From NCBI GenBank assembly GCA_002299125.1, contig DBNU01000240.1, forward strand, positions 1 through 21,290: a stretch of 21,290 nucleotides of DNA. Reading direction: 5' to 3'. The translations under genes and the position numbers were made by a program. Positions 1 to 7,567 of the stretch are shown piece by piece. The number at the start of each line of letters is the position of its first letter. Positions within the stretch are counted from its first letter, which is position 1. Source of the stretch: Proteobacteria bacterium UBA664 (GTDB taxonomy: Bacteria; Pseudomonadota; Gammaproteobacteria; UBA7966). Below the pieces are notes generated by a model that worked only from the letters and a program-made list of their open reading frames with translations, made no database searches and was not told the DNA's origin.

Positions 1-1276
1 TGTCATTGGCGATCGAGAGCGCCTGCTCCGGGCTGCTGAACTTTGTAACCGAAACCACCGGGCCGAAGATCTCCTCCTGGAAGATGCGCATGCGGTTATG
101 ACCGTAGAACACCGTCGGCTCGACGTAATAACCACCCGCAAGATCGCTGCCCACGGCCCGACGGTTGCCACCGATGAGGAGATCCGCCCCTTCCTGCCGA
201 CCGATCTCGACGTAGGACATGATCTTTTCGAGCTGATCCTGGCTCGCCTGAGCACCAATCATGGTGTCGGTGTCCAGCGGATCGCCGCTCTTGATGGCCG
301 CGACACGGGCGATCGCACGCTCCATGAAGCGATCATAGATGCGCTCATCGATGAGGGCGCGCGAGGGGCAGGTACAGACTTCGCCCTGATTGAAAGCGAA
401 CAGCACGAAGCCCTCCACTGCCTTGTCGAGGAAGGCATCGTCCGCATCCATGATGTCGGCGAAGAAGATGTTCGGCGACTTCCCACCCAGTTCCAGCGTC
501 ACCGGAATGATGTTCTGGGATGCGTACTGCATGATAAGGCGACCGGTGGTCGTCTCGCCCGTGAACGCCACCTTGGCGATCCGCGGGCTGGTGGCCAGCG
601 GCTTGCCGGCCTCCACGCCGAAGCCATTCACCACGTTCACCACGCCGGGCGGCAGCACATCGGCGATGATCTCCATCAGCAACAGGATGGAGACGGGTGT
701 CTGCTCGGCCGGCTTGAGCACCACGCAGTTGCCGGCGGCCAGAGCCGGAGCGAGCTTCCAGCAGGCCATGAGCAGCGGGAAGTTCCACGGGATGATCTGA
801 CCCACCACGCCGAGCGGCTCGTGGAAGTGGTAGGCGATGGTGCGCTCGTCGATCTCGGAGATCCCGCCCTCCTGGGCCCGGATACAGCCAGCGAAATAGC
901 GGAAGTGATCGGCGCAGAGCGGCACATCGGCGTTGAGTGTCTCGCGGACGGGCTTGCCGTTGTCCCAGGTCTCGGCCACGGCGAGTCGCTCGACGTTGGC
1001 CTCGATGCGGTCGGCGATGGTGTTGAGCACGCGGGCGCGTCCCGCGGCGCTGGTGGCGGCCCAGGCGCTGCGGGCCTGATGCGCGGCGTCGAGCGCGAGA
1101 TCGATGTCCTCGGCCGTCGAGCGTGCCACCTGCGTGAAGGCCTTGCCGGTGACCGGCGTGATGGCGTCGAAGTACTCGCCGCGGACCGGGGCGACCCATT
1201 TGCCACCGATGAAGTTTTCATAACGGCTGTTGAAGGCGAGTACCGCGTTGGGCTGACCGGGGTGGGCGTATTTCAT
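1..1276 (-). CDS. exaC: NAD-dependent (acet)aldehyde dehydrogenase, ExaC/AldB type, 3' end cut by window edge
   Basis: Oxidises short-chain aldehydes such as acetaldehyde to the acid with NAD(P)+, in the cytoplasm. The visible 425 codons begin MKYAHPGQPNAVLAF and match the ExaC/AldB branch of the aldehyde dehydrogenase superfamily throughout (family length about 506 residues, so roughly 80 are missing). Visible motifs: the NAD-binding segment IIPWNFPLLM, the general-base glutamate E262 in LELGGKSPN, and the catalytic cysteine C301 in NQGEVCTCPSR. The 39-residue spacing between E262 and C301 is what this branch has. The start is fixed by an ideal AGGAGGT ribosome binding site (1283-1289) six bases upstream. 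It is divergent from the GAF regulator at 1640, the usual pattern for a regulator and its target, so control by that protein is likely (inference). The long antisense open frame opposite it is a GC-skew shadow. Confidence 0.95.
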   Translation of the reverse strand, partial: MKYAHPGQPNAVLAFNSRYENFIGGKWVAPVRGEYFDAITPVTGKAFTQVARSTAEDIDLALDAAHQARSAWAATSAAGRARVLNTIADRIEANVERLAVAETWDNGKPVRETLNADVPLCADHFRYFAGCIRAQEGGISEIDERTIAYHFHEPLGVVGQIIPWNFPLLMACWKLAPALAAGNCVVLKPAEQTPVSILLLMEIIADVLPPGVVNVVNGFGVEAGKPLATSPRIAKVAFTGETTTGRLIMQYASQNIIPVTLELGGKSPNIFFADIMDADDAFLDKAVEGFVLFAFNQGEVCTCPSRALIDERIYDRFMERAIARVAAIKSGDPLDTDTMIGAQASQDQLEKIMSYVEIGRQEGADLLIGGNRRAVGSDLAGGYYVEPTVFYGHNRMRIFQEEIFGPVVSVTKFSSPEQALSIAND

Positions 1277-1639
1277 GGATGGACCTCCTGGACTATCTTC
1301 GTGTTATACGCGCGCGGACAGATCGCACGGGTTGAGCTGCCAAGTTAGTCGCCGCAGGTTCAAGAAAGGTTGGTGTGCATCGCAGCAAGAAGGCCGGCTG
1401 CCGGGGTGCTGCCCGGGGCTTGAGCCGCTGGGGCAGATGAAGGCCTCAGCGATTGCGAGGCGTTCTGCCCCGGCAAGCCGGAGCGAGGTAGGCCTGCCCG
1501 CGTCCACTTCCGGGACCGCCCGACTGCGCGCTGGCGGTCCTGAATCCAGACAGGACGGACGAGCAATCACCCGCGGTGTCCCTGGACGGCAAACAGCGGC
1601 ACCATCCCATATCCGACCTGACTTCCGACGGCCACGAGC
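1277..1639. other. 363-nt divergent regulatory gap between aldehyde dehydrogenase and GAF regulator
   Basis: No credible gene lies here. The centre (1430-1471) is a long imperfect inverted repeat: outer arms GGGGCAGA (1430-1437) and TCTGCCCC (1464-1471), and inner arms GCCTC (1443-1447) and GAGGC (1457-1461), closed by GC-GATT-GC. The loop sides are not followed by a T run, so it is not a plain terminator. It could be an operator, or a hairpin in the regulator's leader. The gap is long for two divergent promoters. Confidence 0.5.
1283..1308 (-). promoter_or_regulatory. Ribosome binding site and possible -10 element of the aldehyde dehydrogenase
   Basis: On the minus strand a TATAAC hexamer (1308-1303) lies about 27 bases before the start codon and AGGAGGT lies at 1289-1283. 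No good -35 hexamer is visible 16-18 bases upstream of TATAAC, which would fit a promoter that needs an activator. The ribosome binding site is certain; the -10 is a weak call. Confidence 0.4.
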
Positions 1640-2839
1640 ATGAACCGCACCGAGTTGCACAGCCTGCGCGCCCGAGCCGAAGCGGCCTGGACCTCCTTCA
1701 ACACCGGAGCCCCCGGCACATCGTCGGATTTCGATCTGCGGATCACCCACTCGTGGCAGCGTTCCCGGCAGAGTCTGCCGACCTTCCTGGATTCCGCGCC
1801 CATCCAGTCCTCGCCACCTGAACGCGAGGATGTCCTTGGCGGCGCTTTGGTGGATGCAGCGCGCCAAACGCTCGACGACCTGCGCCGCGATGCCCAGGCA
1901 TCCGACATGGTCGCGGCGCTATCAGACGCCGCCGGCACGCTCATCTGGACCGGCGCTGGTCGGCTGATGCGGGCTCGGGCTGAACGGGTCAACTTCACCG
2001 CGGGGGCCTGCTGGAACGAACAGGCCTTCGGGACCAACGCCGTGGCGGTTGCAGTACGCGAGGCGCGACCCGCGACGGTCTTTTCGGCCGAGCACTACGC
2101 CCCCGCGATCCACGACTGGGTCTGTTACGCCGCCCCGATCCTGCATCCCGCTACCGGCGCGGTGCTGGGCTCACTGGACCTCTCCACAGTCTGGGAGCGC
2201 CACAACCCACTCGCCCTGCGCGCAGTCCAGGCCTATGCGAACGAGATCGCGCGACTGGCACCACACTGTCTTGCCCCGCGTGTGCGCATCGATCTGCTGG
2301 GTCGTCGTCCCTGCCTGCGGGTGGCGGAACGGGTGCAGGCACTCAGTCGGCGCCAGTCCGAGATCCTCTGCGCTTTGCTGCTGAACCCGCAGGGCCTCGA
2401 CCTCGACGCACTGCATGCCGCGGTGTACGGGGATGCGGACGTCACCATGGCGACGCTGAAGTCCGAGTTGTCCCGGCTGCGACAACACATCCCGGAGGAT
2501 GTGCTCGCCTCCCGCCCCTACCGCTTCCTGCGGCCCGTGGACGCCGATCTGACAGAGTTGCTGATTGCGGCTCGCGGCGGCGACGCGGCGCTGCTGCTCG
2601 ATCGCTGCAAGGGCTCTCTGCTGCCGAGTTCGGAGGCCCCCTGCGTCCGTGAGGTCCAGTATCGGATCGATTACGCGCTGGAACGGGCCTGCCGCACCAT
2701 CAACGACCCGACCGTCCTCTCCCGGGTGCTCGAGTACATGCCCGACTGCGATGCGGCGGCCTCACGTCTGTTCGAGTTGCTCGCGCGCGAACGGGTTATT
2801 TCCAGGTCAGCGCCTTGCGGCACACTGGCGCGGACTTGA
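1640..2839 (+). CDS. GAF-domain transcriptional regulator with C-terminal winged helix, AcoR-like N-terminus but no AAA+ domain
   Basis: A 399-residue likely regulator of the divergent aldehyde dehydrogenase. Residues 1-50 carry the SWQRSRQ-type segment seen at the N-terminus of AcoR-type activators. Residues about 80-205 are a GAF domain with the hallmark blocks GTNAVAVAVREARP, SAEHYAPAIHDWVCYAAPI and GAVLGSLDLS. Residues about 235-300 look like a winged helix (LSRRQSEILCALLL, then TLKSELSRLRQ as recognition helix, then a YRF wing). The rest is helical and resembles the region that follows the DNA-binding domain in SARP/BTAD proteins. The central AAA+ domain with GAFTGA that AcoR uses to activate sigma54 is absent, so it should act on an ordinary sigma70 promoter. 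The ligand is unknown; an aldehyde or alcohol product is a guess. No strong ribosome binding site precedes the ATG. Confidence 0.85.
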   Translation: MNRTELHSLRARAEAAWTSFNTGAPGTSSDFDLRITHSWQRSRQSLPTFLDSAPIQSSPPEREDVLGGALVDAARQTLDDLRRDAQASDMVAALSDAAGTLIWTGAGRLMRARAERVNFTAGACWNEQAFGTNAVAVAVREARPATVFSAEHYAPAIHDWVCYAAPILHPATGAVLGSLDLSTVWERHNPLALRAVQAYANEIARLAPHCLAPRVRIDLLGRRPCLRVAERVQALSRRQSEILCALLLNPQGLDLDALHAAVYGDADVTMATLKSELSRLRQHIPEDVLASRPYRFLRPVDADLTELLIAARGGDAALLLDRCKGSLLPSSEAPCVREVQYRIDYALERACRTINDPTVLSRVLEYMPDCDAAASRLFELLARERVISRSAPCGTLART

Positions 2840-2849
2840 GGAGCACATC

Positions 2850-2961
2850 GTCATTCCCGCGCCGGCGGGAATCCAGAGTCGTCACGCCATCGTTGCGCAG
2901 GAACGGGTTCCCCGTCGCAACCCGTGCCCACGCATGTCCTTGTCAGGGGCAGGGATGACGG
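2850..2961 (+). repeat. REP/MITE-like dispersed palindromic element, copy 1
   Basis: Starts 11 bases after the GAF regulator's stop. The head is a perfect 8-bp hairpin, ATTCCCGC (2853-2860), loop GCCG, GCGGGAAT (2865-2872). The tail is a 26-nt block (2935-2960) ending GGGATGACG, and the ends form short inverted termini (CGTCATTCCC and GGGATGACG). The tail block recurs at 17339-17364 on the other strand with 23 of 26 identical bases. The type resembles the very common GTCATTCCC...GGGAATCC repeats of proteobacteria. The hairpin may also end transcription of the regulator gene. No transposase is nearby. Confidence 0.75.
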
Positions 2962-3085
2962 CTTGACCGGCAGCACTGCAGACGAACAGGCGGCGCGCGC
3001 AACGCCACGACGTGATCGGCACATGCAACGGATTTCTTTCCCCCTGCAGCCGCCGGCCGCCCCCCCCGCAAACTTGAGACACCCG

Positions 3086-3883
3086 ATGATCGACTGGAAC
3101 CACATCGATACCGTCCTGCTCGACATGGATGGCACCCTGCTCGACCTCCACTTCGACTCCTTCGTCTGGCATGAACACCTGCCCCGCCGCTTTGCCGAAA
3201 GCAATGCGCTCGATCTCGAAGCCGCGCGGGCACTGCTCAAGCCGCGGTTGGATGCGATCCAGGGCACGCTGCCCTGGTACTGCCTTACACACTGGTCCCG
3301 CGAATTCGGCCTCGACGTACCAGCGGTGGAGGCTGAGGTAGCCCACCTCATCCGCGTCCGACCCGGGGTCCATGGCTTCCTCACCGCCTGCGCTGCGGGC
3401 GGCCTGCGCCGGATCCTGGCCACCAACGCCCATCCGCAGAGTCTCGCGCTCAAGATGCGCACCAGCGGGCTGCACGAACACCTCGATGAACTGCATAGCT
3501 CGCACGTCTACGGTGCGGCCAAGGAAGAACGGGCCTTCTGGCACGCCCTGCAGGCTGCAACCGGTTTCGTACCCGAACGCAGCGTGCTCATCGACGACAA
3601 TCTGGATGTGTTGCGGGCCGCGCGCAGCTTTGGCGTGGCCTGCTGCCTTGCCGTACCGCAACCCGACAGCCAGCAACCCGCCCGGCCAACCGCCGAGTTC
3701 CTGGCCGTCGAGTGCTTCGAACGTCTGGTCCACGAGACGCCGCGTCTCGCGCGCGCCTTCGCGTCGTGCCCACAGGCCCAAGGCCAGATCACGACCGTCC
3801 AGCCCACCCTCGGGCCGCCACGGGCTGAATGCGCACCGTCGTCCCGTCAGGCACCGGCGACAGATTTTCCGACCGGCAGATAG
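3086..3883 (+). CDS. yrfG: HAD-superfamily 5'-nucleotidase, YrfG-like (GMP/IMP nucleotidase family)
   Basis: A cytoplasmic phosphatase, by family likely to dephosphorylate purine mononucleotides such as GMP and IMP. Motif I is LLDMDGTLLD, with nucleophile D13 and acid/base D15. Motif II is ILATNAH, the motif III lysine lies in GAAKEERAFW, and motif IV is VLIDDN. The blocks LPWYCLTHW and SLALKM are typical of YrfG. The start MIDWNHID was chosen because the upstream in-frame extension (to 2924) is only translation of the palindromic repeat. At 265 residues it is about 40 longer than E. coli YrfG; the extra C-terminal tail is Pro/Gln/Ala rich and its last 37 nt overlap the end of the convergent trmB. 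Confidence 0.85.
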   Translation: MIDWNHIDTVLLDMDGTLLDLHFDSFVWHEHLPRRFAESNALDLEAARALLKPRLDAIQGTLPWYCLTHWSREFGLDVPAVEAEVAHLIRVRPGVHGFLTACAAGGLRRILATNAHPQSLALKMRTSGLHEHLDELHSSHVYGAAKEERAFWHALQAATGFVPERSVLIDDNLDVLRAARSFGVACCLAVPQPDSQQPARPTAEFLAVECFERLVHETPRLARAFASCPQAQGQITTVQPTLGPPRAECAPSSRQAPATDFPTGR

Positions 3884-4629
3884 AGCAAATCATGCACCGT
3901 GTGGCCCAGGCGCCGGCCACGCTGTTCGAAGCGCGTAACGGGGCGCCAGGCGGGTCGGGGGGCGTCGCGCCCCGGTCCGAGCGCGTTCAGAAAATCGGGA
4001 GAGTTCTCGAAGACCTCGAGCATCCACGCGTGGTAGTCCGTCCAGTCCGTGGCCAGAAACAGCCGGCCCTGCGCACGCAACTTGCGCCACAGCAGCCGCG
4101 CGAAGGCGGGCTGCAGCAGGCGTCGCTTGTGATGGCGCTTCTTGGGCCAGGGATCAGGAAAGAACACATAACAGGCGGTGAGGGAGTCATCCGGTAGCAG
4201 GCGATCAAGACCCTCGGCCGCGTCCAGTTCCAGTAGGACCAGGTTGTCGCGCGCCAGCCGAGCGGCCGCATGCAGGGCGTGGCCGAGTCCGGGGCGATGG
4301 ACCTCCAGACCGACGAAGTGATCTCCGGGGTTGGCCTCTGCCCGCGCAACCAGAAAATCGCCGTTGCCGCAGCCGATCTCGAGATGCAGCGGGGCCACGC
4401 GGCCAAAGTGCCGGGTGGCATCCAGCGGCAGGTCTGCGGCCGCAGGGCGCAGCAGTCGGTGCCCGTCCGCACCCTCGAGCGCCCGTGCCTGACCGGGCGT
4501 CAGCCGGCCCTCCCGCCGCACCCAACTGCGCACACCACGCCGGGCAACGTCCGTCGTCACCTCGCCCTCGGCGAGCACCACCTGCCCGCCCGGCGTCCAA
4601 GGACCGCAGCCGCCGCGTTCCGCGCTCAT
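3847..4629 (-). CDS. trmB: tRNA (guanine-N7-)-methyltransferase TrmB
   Basis: Methylates G46 in the variable loop of many tRNAs using S-adenosylmethionine. The SAM-binding loop is LHLEIGCGNGDF (residues 82-92), and the signature FFPDPWPKKRHHKRR (156-170) and ATDWTDYHAWM are both present. Length 260 residues is slightly above the usual 220-240 because of a longer N-terminus. Its ATG overlaps the thiG stop in an ATGA (4626-4629), implying translational coupling. The order thiS-thiG-trmB is conserved in Pseudomonas and relatives, which supports the call. The 3' end overlaps the convergent HAD gene by 37 nt. Confidence 0.96.
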   Translation of the reverse strand: MSAERGGCGPWTPGGQVVLAEGEVTTDVARRGVRSWVRREGRLTPGQARALEGADGHRLLRPAAADLPLDATRHFGRVAPLHLEIGCGNGDFLVARAEANPGDHFVGLEVHRPGLGHALHAAARLARDNLVLLELDAAEGLDRLLPDDSLTACYVFFPDPWPKKRHHKRRLLQPAFARLLWRKLRAQGRLFLATDWTDYHAWMLEVFENSPDFLNALGPGRDAPRPAWRPVTRFEQRGRRLGHTVHDLLYLPVGKSVAGA

Positions 4630-5417
4630 TCGCCCGGAATGCCGCTCAGTGGCGAGGAGGCACTGGCGTGGCGACGACGCGGCATCCGGCCGGCCAGAAA
4701 GGCCTCACGCCCGGCCTCGACGCCCTTGCGCATGGCACTTGCCATGAGCACAGGCCTGCGTGCCTCCGCGATGGCGGTGTTCATCAGGACGCCATCGCAG
4801 CCGAGTTCCATCGCGATACAGGCATCCGAAGCCGTACCGACCCCGGCATCCACGATCACCGGTACCGTGGCCTGCTCCAGGATCGTCAGGATGTTGTAGG
4901 GATTGCGGATACCGAGACCCGAGCCGATGGGGGCGGCAAGAGGCATCACGGCCACACAGCCGAGGGCGGCCAGTCGCCGTGCCGCGACGGGATCGTCACT
5001 GGTGTAGACCATGACCGCGAAACCCTCGGCGATGAGGCGTTCCGCGGCCGCAAGGGTGGCGGGCACATCGGGATAGAGCGTTTCGGTATCGCCGAGCACC
5101 TCGAGTTTGACCAGCGGGTGTCCGTCGAGCAGCTCACGCCCAAGGCGGGCCGTACGCAGTGCGGTGTCGATGTCGTAGCAGCCGGCGGTGTTGGGCAGCA
5201 GCGTATAGCGCTTCGTGTCGATCACGTCGAGCAGTGTCCGCCCATCCGGCCGCGGATCGTTGCCCAGCCTGCGCACGGCGAAGGTGACGATCTCGGCACC
5301 ACTGGCGTCGAGAGCGGCGGCGGTCTCATCGAGTGAGGCGTACTTGCCCGTGCCGATCAACAGGCGGGAGCGGTAAGAGCGACCAGCGATGATGAGAGGG
5401 GCTTCAGTTGAGGTCAT
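4626..5417 (-). CDS. thiG: Thiazole synthase ThiG
   Basis: Builds the thiazole phosphate ring of thiamine from 1-deoxy-D-xylulose 5-phosphate, dehydroglycine and the thiocarboxylate on ThiS. 263 residues, the normal size. The Schiff-base lysine is K104 in LVKLEVLGD. Other family blocks seen are TLLPNTAGC, VMPLAAPIGSGLGI, VPVIVDAGVGTASDA and GVLMNTAIA. The start ATG at 5417 has only a weak ribosome binding site. It lies 95 nt downstream of thiS, and its stop overlaps the trmB start. No TPP riboswitch is visible upstream of thiS or thiG, so this operon may not be under direct thiamine control. Confidence 0.97.
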   Translation of the reverse strand: MTSTEAPLIIAGRSYRSRLLIGTGKYASLDETAAALDASGAEIVTFAVRRLGNDPRPDGRTLLDVIDTKRYTLLPNTAGCYDIDTALRTARLGRELLDGHPLVKLEVLGDTETLYPDVPATLAAAERLIAEGFAVMVYTSDDPVAARRLAALGCVAVMPLAAPIGSGLGIRNPYNILTILEQATVPVIVDAGVGTASDACIAMELGCDGVLMNTAIAEARRPVLMASAMRKGVEAGREAFLAGRMPRRRHASASSPLSGIPGE

Positions 5418-5512
5418 CAGGGTGCAACCGGGAGGAATGGGGTTAGGCGGAACGATTCATGGGCCGGATGTTCAGCGACTTTCGCCGCAGCCAACCGAAC
5501 TTCAACGCGCCC

Positions 5513-5713
5513 TCAGCCCCCGCCGACAGCGCCGACCGCTTCGATGTGGTCACCATCGGCGAGCCGACATCCTGCCCACTGGCTGCGGGGAACGATGCTG
5601 CCGTTGCGCTCGATGGCAATCCGGCGTGCACCTACGGCGAGAGCCGCGACCAGATCGGCCACAGAGCTACCTGCAGCGACCTCACGCCAACCGCCGTTCA
5701 GACACACACGCAA
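5513..5713 (-). CDS. thiS: Sulfur carrier protein ThiS, probable TTG start
   Basis: A small ubiquitin-fold protein that carries sulfur as a C-terminal thiocarboxylate to ThiG. The frame ends AVGAVGGG, with the obligatory terminal Gly-Gly, and contains the ThiS blocks SSVADLVAAL, RIAIERNGSIVPRSQW and LADGDHIEAV. The frame stays open further upstream, but the family begins at the strand LRVCLNG. The TTG at 5713 gives exactly 66 residues, the E. coli ThiS length, and has AGGGGG seven bases upstream. A GTG at 5758 is the alternative (81 residues). It lies 64 nt after the MBL-fold gene and upstream of thiG on the same strand. Confidence 0.88.
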   Translation of the reverse strand: MRVCLNGGWREVAAGSSVADLVAALAVGARRIAIERNGSIVPRSQWAGCRLADGDHIEAVGAVGGG

Positions 5714-5777
5714 GACTGCCCCCTGGGTTGTCTCCGTCGCTCGATTCAAGGTGGTCACTCCACGTGCTCGCGCCGAT

Positions 5778-6701
5778 TCAAAGCGTGACCACCAACCCTT
5801 CGCGGGCAATCTCGCATTGCAGGGAGGAGCCGCGCTCGGCAATCAGTGCCCGTGCGCGTACGAGCATCTCCTCGACGATGCGATCGTCGTTGCCCGGGTC
5901 GTGGTGGAAGAGGTACAGCAGCCTGACACCGGCATCGATGGCCGCGTCAACGGTATCGAGATAGCAGGAGTGGCCCCAGCCGCGCTTCGTGATGTAAGCC
6001 TCTTCGGTGTACTGCGCGTCATGGATCAGGATATCGGCGTCGCGGATGAGCGCCAGTTCGGCCATCCGTTCCTCGCTGATCACGCTGCGGAAGATCGCAT
6101 GATCCTCGTCACTGAGGTCACCCGCATTGGCGAGAGAACGGTCAAGAAACCTGAACTCGTTGTCGGAGACGTAGACGACGGTGCGGCCAGCAATCGTGAT
6201 GCGGTAACCGTAGGTGACGCCGGGGTGGTGCACGCTGCCATGCCGGATCAGGAAAGGCCCGTGGCGCAAACCCTCGCACTGGGGTTCCACGTAACCGATG
6301 TCTGCCTGCCAGTTTTCGGTCTCGACCGGAAAGTAGGGTGCCCTCATCTGTGCTGCGATGCTGCGTTCGATTTCCTGGGCATCGCGGCCCGGCCCAAAAA
6401 AGCGCACGCGCCAGTCGCGGCGGAATGCCGGTACGAAAAATGGCAACCCACAGATGTGGTCCCAGTGATAGTGGGTCATGAGCACGAGCAGTTCGCGCGG
6501 ACCATCATTCGAGATGATGTGCTCACCCAGAGGGATGATACCGGTACCGGCGTCGCAGACGAGGAGGGAGTTGCCGGCCCGAAGTTCCACGCAGGAAGTG
6601 TTGCCACCCACTCCAAGGTGAGACTCGAAGGGCGAGGCATAGGATCCTCGAACGCCCCAGAAGCGCAGGAAGCAAGGATCGGGCTTGTCGATGATGGACA
6701 T
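5778..6701 (-). CDS. Metallo-beta-lactamase-fold hydrolase, possible phosphodiesterase
   Basis: A 307-residue cytoplasmic MBL-fold protein. The metal-binding motif HYHWDH (H77, H79, D81, H82) is complete. Further likely ligands are H158/H159 in SVHHPG, D180 in VYVSDNEF and H266/H267 in LFHHDPG. The pattern HYHWDHICGLP resembles the class II cyclic-nucleotide phosphodiesterase and PhnP/RNase Z-like signature, with Trp in place of the usual Leu. The substrate is unknown. The acidic DAQYTEEAY stretch is characteristic of this bacterial subfamily. It lies 114 nt downstream of the receiver gene in the same direction; a TAGAAT hexamer (6746-6741) could give it a separate promoter. No transmembrane segment or signal peptide. 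Confidence 0.85.
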   Translation of the reverse strand: MSIIDKPDPCFLRFWGVRGSYASPFESHLGVGGNTSCVELRAGNSLLVCDAGTGIIPLGEHIISNDGPRELLVLMTHYHWDHICGLPFFVPAFRRDWRVRFFGPGRDAQEIERSIAAQMRAPYFPVETENWQADIGYVEPQCEGLRHGPFLIRHGSVHHPGVTYGYRITIAGRTVVYVSDNEFRFLDRSLANAGDLSDEDHAIFRSVISEERMAELALIRDADILIHDAQYTEEAYITKRGWGHSCYLDTVDAAIDAGVRLLYLFHHDPGNDDRIVEEMLVRARALIAERGSSLQCEIAREGLVVTL

Positions 6702-6815
6702 CGGGGGTAGTAGGCTCGCGCGGCGCTCGACGGTAGCGCGATTCTACGGCTCCCGAGGCCCGACGGGGAAAGATGCGCGCGACCTCCCGGCCTGACACTC
6801 GGTGATCAGGCGTGG

Positions 6816-7334
6816 TCAGAGCGCCGAGGGAACCCCGGCTGCCGGAAGCGATGCCGTGCTGTTGGGAAGCAGACGCAGGATGAGATCCCGGATCGTCTGT
6901 GTGCTCATTGGCTTGATCACGTACTCAAGCACACCCAGGCTACGAGCCAAGGCCCGATCCTGCGCGTAATCCTTGCTGCTGATGACCACGACCGGGGTCG
7001 TGGCGTGATCCGGACGGTTGCGCAGCTCCTCCAGAAAGGTCAGTCCGTCCTTGTCTGGCATGAGGATGTCCAGGAAGAGCAGGTCAGGCTGGATGGTCGC
7101 AAGGTAGGGCAGCGATTCCGCGACCGACGCAAAGGTATGCAGGCGCACGTCCAAGTCGCGCGTGACCCGCTCGAAAAAAACCCGGATGGTGGAGGAATCA
7201 TCCACCACCACGATGATGGGAGGCCCCTTCCCCGGTGCTGGCTGACCCTGCGCAGTCGCGATCAAGTCCGACAATTCCCGTGCCCTGCCTGCATTGCTCA
7301 CAGGGAGCTGCATCGCTTCGTTGAGCCCACGCAC
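6816..7334 (-). CDS. Stand-alone response regulator receiver protein
   Basis: 172 residues with one CheY-like receiver domain (about 40-155) and no output domain. The acidic pair is D45/D46 in IIVVVDDSST, the phosphorylated aspartate is D89 in LLFLDILMPDKDG, the switch Ser is S119/S120 in VVISSKD, and the conserved lysine is K141 in YVIKPM. The first 38 residues are a short helical lead. No histidine kinase is in the window, so it is an orphan. The GTG start at 7334 is preceded by GAGGAGGT at rather short spacing; ATG at residue 8 is the alternative. It has its own sigma70-like promoter. A 6-bp hairpin (6790-6811) lies just after the stop. Its output may be protein-protein contact, perhaps with the MBL-fold product next door (inference). 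Confidence 0.9.
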   Translation of the reverse strand: MRGLNEAMQLPVSNAGRARELSDLIATAQGQPAPGKGPPIIVVVDDSSTIRVFFERVTRDLDVRLHTFASVAESLPYLATIQPDLLFLDILMPDKDGLTFLEELRNRPDHATTPVVVISSKDYAQDRALARSLGVLEYVIKPMSTQTIRDLILRLLPNSTASLPAAGVPSAL

Positions 7335-7376
7335 CCGACCTCCTCGATAAACATCTACCTGTCTCTCGCCTGTGGA

Positions 7377-7404
7377 TTTATAGAGGATAAGGGTTAAAAG
7401 TCAA
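7377..7404 (-). promoter_or_regulatory. Sigma70-type promoter of the receiver gene
   Basis: On the minus strand TTGACT (7404-7399) and TATAAA (7382-7377) are separated by 16 nt. The -10 lies about 43 nt upstream of the GTG start. The surrounding sequence is clearly AT-rich in an otherwise GC-rich window, as expected for a promoter. Confidence 0.75.
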
Positions 7405-7527
7405 CCATAACGCATTGAGTTGATGCTGTTTTGCTGAAATTAAGTTGCCCCAAGACTGACCGACGCTGGAACGCTGTACCGCACCTCGTCATGGCCGCGC
7501 CGCCACCGCCGGTCAGCGCGCAGGAGG

Positions 7528-7555
7528 TTGACCGCCCCGCCCGGTCCGGTATTGT
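7528..7555 (+). promoter_or_regulatory. Sigma70-type promoter of tRNA-Gly
   Basis: TTGACC (7528-7533) and TATTGT (7550-7555) with a 16-nt spacer; transcription would start about 5 nt before the mature tRNA. A GC-containing discriminator follows (AGCGGTGAGC), as in stringently controlled stable-RNA promoters. Confidence 0.7.
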
Positions 7556-7567
7556 TAGCGGTGAGCG

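Noticed and set aside
98..1348. 416-codon plus-strand open frame opposite the aldehyde dehydrogenase, plus two long minus-strand frames in other phases
   Set aside because: The true aldehyde dehydrogenase frame is unmistakable across the same bases; the others are GC-rich shadow frames with low-complexity His/Arg/Gly content.
2924..3085. In-frame 54-codon upstream extension of the HAD nucleotidase
   Set aside because: It translates the end of the palindromic repeat and has no family similarity; the conserved protein starts at 3086.
5418..5842. A TPP riboswitch for thiS/thiG
   Set aside because: I looked for the conserved THI-box segments (CTGAGA and the ACCTGATC-like block) upstream of thiS and thiG and did not find them.
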